Assembly (NCBI GenBank): GCA_019637295.1
Contig: JAHBVX010000015.1
Coordinates: 1-64,000 of the forward strand
DNA: 64,000 bases
Reading direction: 5' to 3'
Source: Polyangiaceae bacterium
GTDB taxonomy: Bacteria; Myxococcota_A; Polyangia; Polyangiales; Polyangiaceae
Shown: positions 60,215 through 64,000 of the stretch, in pieces
Position numbering within the stretch: the first letter of the stretch is position 1
Layout: each line of letters starts with the position of its first letter
The notes under the pieces: model-generated
What the model saw: the letters and a program-made list of their open reading frames with translations, nothing else
What the model was told of the DNA's origin: nothing
The model's database searches: none
Translations under genes and position numbers: made by a program

Positions 60215-60523
60215 ATTCCCTCGCTCTCGTCACCCTGTTCGCGCCACACATCCGTCCCCTCCCCAGTGCCACGGCGCTGTGTCATCCGAGGACAAAGCGC
60301 CTCCGGGGCGTCGGTTTCGGTTCCCGGGTTGCGGGCTGCTTCGCCCCTGAACCGCGCCCCGTGGGCTCCCTCCCGAAGTCGACTCATCCCATGCCCTCGA
60401 GTAACAGCCCTCGTCATATCGAGCGCAGGTGTGCTGCACAATGCTGAATGTTCGTTCCTGTGGACAAGCTGATCGGATTCCTACAAAAACTACACCGTGG
60501 GATCGCGCGATCGCGACGACGCG
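60215..60523. promoter_or_regulatory. Divergent control region, DGQHR operon / acidic protein gene
   Basis: The 309 bases between the two divergent start codons contain no gene. They become AT-richer towards the right (60420-60500). A 21-base site at 60440-60460 is nearly repeated in front of the WYL regulator gene. Immediately after it TGGACA (60461-60466) and a later TACAAA could be promoter boxes for the rightward gene, but the spacing (about 15 bases) is short. Confidence 0.5.
60440..60460. promoter_or_regulatory. Putative operator, copy 1
   Basis: The site reads AATGCTGAATGTTCGTTCC followed by TG. It matches 19 of 21 bases of the site at 62275-62295. Inside it GAATG and CGTTC form an imperfect inverted repeat around two bases. 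It lies 64 bases upstream of the acidic protein start codon and 226 bases upstream of the DGQHR gene. Likely target of the WYL regulator; this is inference. Confidence 0.6.
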
Positions 60524-61141
60524 ATGAGCGACGAGCACGACAGCGGCAGCGAGATGGACGACGAGCACGACAGTAGCGGCGACAGCGCCCCCGAGGACGA
60601 CGGCGATGGCGACAGCGAGGACGACGGCGAGGACAGCGAAGAGGGCATCGACGTCACGCCGCTGATGACCTCGCTCTGCGCGCTGCGCGGACAGTCGCTC
60701 GAGGAGCTGCTCGGCGATCTCGGGCGTTTCTCCGGGGAGGAGGAGGAGGCTCCGGAGGACCGCCCTCCGATGCGATGGGTGGACGCCGCGCGCCAGCTCG
60801 GTGCGCTGGAGTCCGCGGACGAGGTCATCGATCACGGTGTGTCGGTGTGGGCTCGCATCGAGGCGCAGGCCGGCATGGTGCTCCACGCGTTCAGCTGCGA
60901 GCCGCTCGAGGGCGTGTCGGGGGCGCTGATGTTCTTGGGAGTGCACTGCTTCCCGGGCGAACCCATGGATCCGACGCGGAAGCGGGCGCAGATCTTGTTG
61001 GATGTCCAAGGAGGCGCCTACGTCCTGGAGGCGGAGCTGTACTTGGACGCTTTCGACGAGCGCACCCCCGAGAAGCAGATCTACTTGCTCAACGCCTGCA
61101 AGGTCCGGGTCGCCGTAGCGCGCGGCGTGGGCGAGGCCTGA
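60524..61141 (+). CDS. Hypothetical protein with acidic N-terminus
   Basis: The 205-residue protein starts with about 45 residues of nearly pure Asp/Glu/Ser/Gly (MSDEHDSGSEMDDEHDSSGD). A folded part of about 150 residues follows (LCALRGQSLEELLGDLGRF, later LFLDVQGGAYVLEA-like strands and IYLLNACKVRVAVARG). I recognise no family. The acidic tail could mimic DNA or bind basic partners. It is divergent from the DGQHR operon and is followed 32 bases later by the convergent WYL gene. The start at 60524 was preferred over GTG 60497. Confidence 0.65.
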   Translation: MSDEHDSGSEMDDEHDSSGDSAPEDDGDGDSEDDGEDSEEGIDVTPLMTSLCALRGQSLEELLGDLGRFSGEEEEAPEDRPPMRWVDAARQLGALESADEVIDHGVSVWARIEAQAGMVLHAFSCEPLEGVSGALMFLGVHCFPGEPMDPTRKRAQILLDVQGGAYVLEAELYLDAFDERTPEKQIYLLNACKVRVAVARGVGEA

Positions 61142-61173
61142 CCCCTCGATCGAGACGGCTCACGCCCGACGGC

Positions 61174-62232
61174 TCACGCCTCGAGCTCCGCGCGGGAGCT
61201 CGCGCACGACGCCTCGAGCCCGGCGCGGTGCAGCTCGCGCACGGCGTCGCGTAGCTCGGGCGGCGCGAGCACTCGGACCTTGCCGCCGAAGCCCGCGAGC
61301 CACGCGGCGATCTCCGGCAGCCCCGCGGCCTCGAAGGTGAGCTTGCATCCCCCGCTCGCCAGCGGCGTGACCTGCTGCGTCGGGTGAAAGCGACGTTCGC
61401 GCGGGAGGTGCGCCACCTCCGGCGCCAGCTGGAGCTCCACGCGCCAGACGTCGCCCTGGTACACGCCGAAGCTCTGGGCCGCGAACGCCTCCAGATCGAA
61501 GCCGGGGTCGCGCTCGAACGCCTCGTCCAGCGGCTCGGCGTGTTCGATGCGCGCCACCGCGAAGGTGCGCAGCTCGCCGGCGGAGCGGCAGTGCGAGATG
61601 AGGTAGGCGCGCCCCGCCACGTACCACAGCGCGTAGGGCTCCACGTCGCGCGACTTGGGCGCGCTGCCCGGCGAGGTGTGCACGATGCGGAGGACATGCT
61701 CGCGCTGCAGCGCCTCCTCGAGCGCGTCGAACACGGCCCGCTTGTCGTCGTACAGCGCCGGGGCGGGCAGCTTCGCGCGGGCGGTCTGGGTCAGGTCGCG
61801 GCTGAGCGCCCGCGCCTTGGGGCTGAGCCCGGCCACGACCTTCGCGCGCGCTCGAGCCAGGGGTCCCGCGAGCCAGGCGTGACGCAGGGGAGCGAGCAGC
61901 TCTTCCGCGAGGCCAAGGGCCAGCGCCTCGTCCACGGTGAAGGGTGGCTGGCTGCGGCGCGGATGCACGACCCGCCACACGCCGTCTTTGTTCACGAGCG
62001 GTGCGCCGATGAGCTGCAGGTGCTCCAAGTCGCGGTACAGCGTGCGTCGCGAGCAGGGCTCGTCCACCGCGCTTGCGAGCTGCTCGAGGGTCAGCCCGCC
62101 CGGCGCCGCGTTCAGCGCGAAGTGCAGCTTCAGCAGGCGCGTCGCCTGGCGCCCCCGGTGGATGGGCTTGGCGCGCCCTCCGTTCGTGTGAGCCGTGCTG
62201 GCCTTCGGGGGCTGCGCTCGCGGTTGTCCCAT
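61174..62232 (-). CDS. WYL-domain transcriptional regulator
   Basis: The 352-residue protein has an N-terminal winged helix-turn-helix of DeoR/HTH_11 type (LLKLHFALNAAPGGLTLEQL, RRTLYRDLEHLQLIGAPLV). The central WYL domain reads LRIVHTSPGS, VEPYALWYVAGRAYLISHCR, FAVARIEHAEPLDEAFERDP; the W-Y-L triplet appears as LWYVAG. A C-terminal WCX-like region follows (RVELQLAPEVAHLPRERRFH, IAAWLAGFGGKVRVLAPPEL). WYL proteins sense nucleic-acid-like or nucleotide ligands and are enriched beside CRISPR-Cas and other defence loci. A putative operator sits 43 bases upstream of its start, so it may control itself. Confidence 0.88.
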   Translation of the reverse strand: MGQPRAQPPKASTAHTNGGRAKPIHRGRQATRLLKLHFALNAAPGGLTLEQLASAVDEPCSRRTLYRDLEHLQLIGAPLVNKDGVWRVVHPRRSQPPFTVDEALALGLAEELLAPLRHAWLAGPLARARAKVVAGLSPKARALSRDLTQTARAKLPAPALYDDKRAVFDALEEALQREHVLRIVHTSPGSAPKSRDVEPYALWYVAGRAYLISHCRSAGELRTFAVARIEHAEPLDEAFERDPGFDLEAFAAQSFGVYQGDVWRVELQLAPEVAHLPRERRFHPTQQVTPLASGGCKLTFEAAGLPEIAAWLAGFGGKVRVLAPPELRDAVRELHRAGLEASCASSRAELEA

Positions 62233-62274
62233 GCCGATGCAGACTCCGGTCTATCGGTGCAGAGCGGCGACCTC

Positions 62275-62295
62275 AATGCTGAATGTCCGTTCCCG
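62275..62295. promoter_or_regulatory. Putative operator, copy 2
   Basis: The site reads AATGCTGAATGTCCGTTCC followed by CG and sits 43-63 bases before the WYL gene start, in the opposite orientation relative to the gene from copy 1. Two of 21 bases differ from copy 1. Confidence 0.6.
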
Positions 62296-62309
62296 CGCCG
62301 CGCCGACCT

Positions 62310-63113
62310 TCAGCGCAGCGCGGTGGAACACCGCCTGCGGCGCAGCAATCCCAAGCACGCGAGCAGCGGGAGCCCGAGCCAACCCACCAGTGAGCGTGTC
62401 GAGCTCACCGAGCAGCCTCTCCGGCAGCCGCCCTCGCCCTCGCCCACCGGCGCATCCAGGGCAGGGCTCGCCGTGCTTCGCGGGCTCGGTAGGTCGCTCG
62501 TCGCTCCGCCGCTGGCGGCTTCCTGGGTGTCGGGTGGCGTCGCGAACTCTGCCGTGTCACCGCTGGGCGCGGGTGGTGTTCCCGCGGCGTCGCTCGTGAC
62601 GATCGTCGCGCCGGACTTGCCGGCGGCGCTCGGTGGATAGCAGTGCGCTACGGGTCGGCACTCGGCGGGAGCCTTGCAGGGACCGTCTTGCCCGCAGATG
62701 CCCAGACTGACCCAAGCCTTCTTGGGGGGCCCTTCGGGTTGCGGCCGTGGCGGGCCGCCGAGCAAGTTGTCCCGCGGCACCGGCCGCTGCGCGCCCCAGC
62801 CCCAACCAGTCCAGTGCAGCTCGCGAAACTCCTGACAGGTCTCGACCAGGAGGCAGCGTCGCCCGTCGTCGCATTGCTCGTCCGATGAGCACGGCGCGAG
62901 CACACACTTTCCGCCGAGCGCTCCCCGGTAGCCGGGCGCGCAGTTCTTGGGTGCTGCCAGCACACATCGGGGGCCACCGTGATCCGTGACGCCGACCTGC
63001 CCCGGGGGGCAGCTCTTCGGTGGTGGAGGCACGGCGTCCGCGTGCGCCGTGCTGCTCGCGCCGAGCCCCAGGGTCACGATCACCAGCGCGAGGGCCTTCC
63101 GTGGTTGTCTCAT
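62310..63113 (-). CDS. Secreted Cys-rich protein with MYXO-CTERM-like tail
   Basis: The 267-residue protein has a signal peptide (KALALVIVTLGLGASSTAHA). A Cys-rich stretch resembling myxobacterial Cys-rich repeats follows (CPPGQVGVTDHGGPRC, CAPGYRGALGGKC, CSSDEQCDDGRRCLLVETC), with further Cys at about 135-160 and a Pro/Ser/Thr/Ala linker. It ends with a Cys pair, a hydrophobic run (LVGWLGLPLLACLGLL) and RRRR, the sorting signal of MYXO-CTERM proteins. It is probably surface-exposed or released. Start ATG 63113 gives a normal signal length. Confidence 0.8.
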   Translation of the reverse strand: MRQPRKALALVIVTLGLGASSTAHADAVPPPPKSCPPGQVGVTDHGGPRCVLAAPKNCAPGYRGALGGKCVLAPCSSDEQCDDGRRCLLVETCQEFRELHWTGWGWGAQRPVPRDNLLGGPPRPQPEGPPKKAWVSLGICGQDGPCKAPAECRPVAHCYPPSAAGKSGATIVTSDAAGTPPAPSGDTAEFATPPDTQEAASGGATSDLPSPRSTASPALDAPVGEGEGGCRRGCSVSSTRSLVGWLGLPLLACLGLLRRRRCSTALR

Positions 63114-63233
63114 GGTGCCAGTATACGACCAACGGAGCGCGAGCTGCTCGGCCAGTGGAAAGTGGCAGCCTCCTGACAAAGCGCAGCTTCCGAGTTGTCG
63201 AGAGTGGGCGGTTGGGGGACGCTAGCGCGACGC

Positions 63234-64000
63234 GTGCCACCACCACGCCCGGACCCCTACCGGGAGCTCTTCGAGCGCTCGGCTGACGCCATTCTCATCA
63301 TCGAGGACGGGCGCTTCGTGGAGTGCAACCAGGCGACGGTGGAGATGCTCGGCTACGAGCGCAAGGAAGACCTGCTCCGCGCCCACCCTGCGGAGCTGTC
63401 GCCGCCGACGCAACCCGATGGTCGCAGCTCCTTCGAGAAGGCGGACGAGATGATGGCCCTCGCCTTCGAGCGAGGCAGCCACCGATTCGAGTGGGACCAC
63501 CTGCGCGTGCATGGCGAGGTGTTTCCCGTCGAGGTCTTGCTCACCGCGGTCCAACATGACGAAAAGCGCGTGCTGCACGTCGTGTGGCGGGACATCACCG
63601 ACCGCAAGCGGCTCGAGGCGCAGCTCAGGCACTCTCAGAAGATGGAGGTCATCGGGCGTCTCGCCGGAGGTGTCGCGCACGACTTCAACAACCTGCTGGT
63701 CGCCATCCTGGGCAACGGCGAGCTGCTGCGCGCCAAGCTGCAGGACAGAGCCGACTTGACCGAGTTCGTGGACGAGATGCTCAGGGCCGGCCACCGGGGC
63801 GCCGAGCTGGTCCGGCAGCTGCTGTTCTTCAGCCGCAGCCACGAGACGCCCTGCGAGGTCATCGATCTGGTCCCGGTGTTGCGCGACGTACAGCGGATGC
63901 TCGAGCGGCTGATCGGCGAGGGCGTCCGGTTGGCCGTGCACGCAGGCGCCCATCCGCTCCCCATTCGGAGCACGCGCTGCCAGGCCGAGCAGATCATCGT
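63234..64000 (+). CDS. PAS-domain sensor histidine kinase (5' part only)
   Basis: The frame runs off the window end, so only about 255 codons are visible. A PAS domain (ELFERSADAILIIEDGRFVE, LGYERKEDLL) is followed by a PAC-like end (LHVVWRDITDRKRLEAQL) and the HisKA region with the phospho-acceptor His in GGVAHDFNNLLVAIL. The latter F-N-N-L-L form is typical of hybrid kinases. The start GTG at 63234 precedes the PAS domain by about 12 residues. The ATPase domain and any receiver lie beyond the window. Confidence 0.85.
   Translation, partial: MPPPRPDPYRELFERSADAILIIEDGRFVECNQATVEMLGYERKEDLLRAHPAELSPPTQPDGRSSFEKADEMMALAFERGSHRFEWDHLRVHGEVFPVEVLLTAVQHDEKRVLHVVWRDITDRKRLEAQLRHSQKMEVIGRLAGGVAHDFNNLLVAILGNGELLRAKLQDRADLTEFVDEMLRAGHRGAELVRQLLFFSRSHETPCEVIDLVPVLRDVQRMLERLIGEGVRLAVHAGAHPLPIRSTRCQAEQII

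Overview
The window is very GC-rich and has the look of a large-genome myxobacterium (Polyangiales/Sorangiineae type). It carries three Hanks-type Ser/Thr kinases, one fused to an ATPase/TPR module. It also has an FHA-sigma54 activator, several lipoproteins with Gly/Ala-rich linkers after the lipobox, proteins ending in a hydrophobic stretch plus Arg cluster (MYXO-CTERM-like), a WG-repeat protein and an ECF sigma factor with a Cys-rich tail. The taxon is inferred from gene style; no rRNA or tRNA gene was seen.

Left part (1-11.2 kb): a WG-repeat protein, wreckage of a duplicated gene and of a LysE exporter, an intact three-gene ABC export operon (permease, ATPase, HlyD-type adaptor), a group II intron reverse-transcriptase scrap, a BrnT/BrnA toxin-antitoxin pair and a frameshifted universal-stress domain. 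Middle part (11.2-34 kb): kinase plus partner secretory proteins, a trypsin-like protease, a bacterial PH-like protein, the FHA-sigma54 regulator, nucleotidyltransferase modules (one intact, one broken), a 1201-residue kinase/ATPase/TPR protein, an NHL-propeller lipoprotein, and a compact metal-response cluster (MerC, metallothionein-like protein, CorE-like ECF sigma). A pseudouridine synthase, a lipoprotein and another kinase follow.

34-41 kb holds a four-helix-bundle (S23) gene cut by an ISAs1-type transposon, a SWIM/SNF2 helicase and a tyrosine recombinase that stops 14 bases before the CRISPR array. From 41,322 to 47,599 lies an array of 87 repeats and 86 spacers. It is followed by a complete type I-G (formerly I-U) cas locus on the minus strand: cas3, csx17, csb1, csb2, a decayed ATPase gene, the cas4-cas1 fusion and cas2. 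Repeat polarity puts the leader between the array and cas2, so array and cas genes are read in the same direction.

Upstream of cas3, in the same direction and only 64 bases away, are a DGQHR-domain protein and an overlapping acidic-linker partner. A divergent acidic protein and a WYL-domain regulator follow. A near-identical 21-base site sits in front of both the acidic gene and the WYL gene. I read this as a candidate regulated accessory module attached to the type I-G system and rate it the most interesting part of the window. The right end holds a secreted Cys-rich protein and the start of a PAS-histidine kinase.
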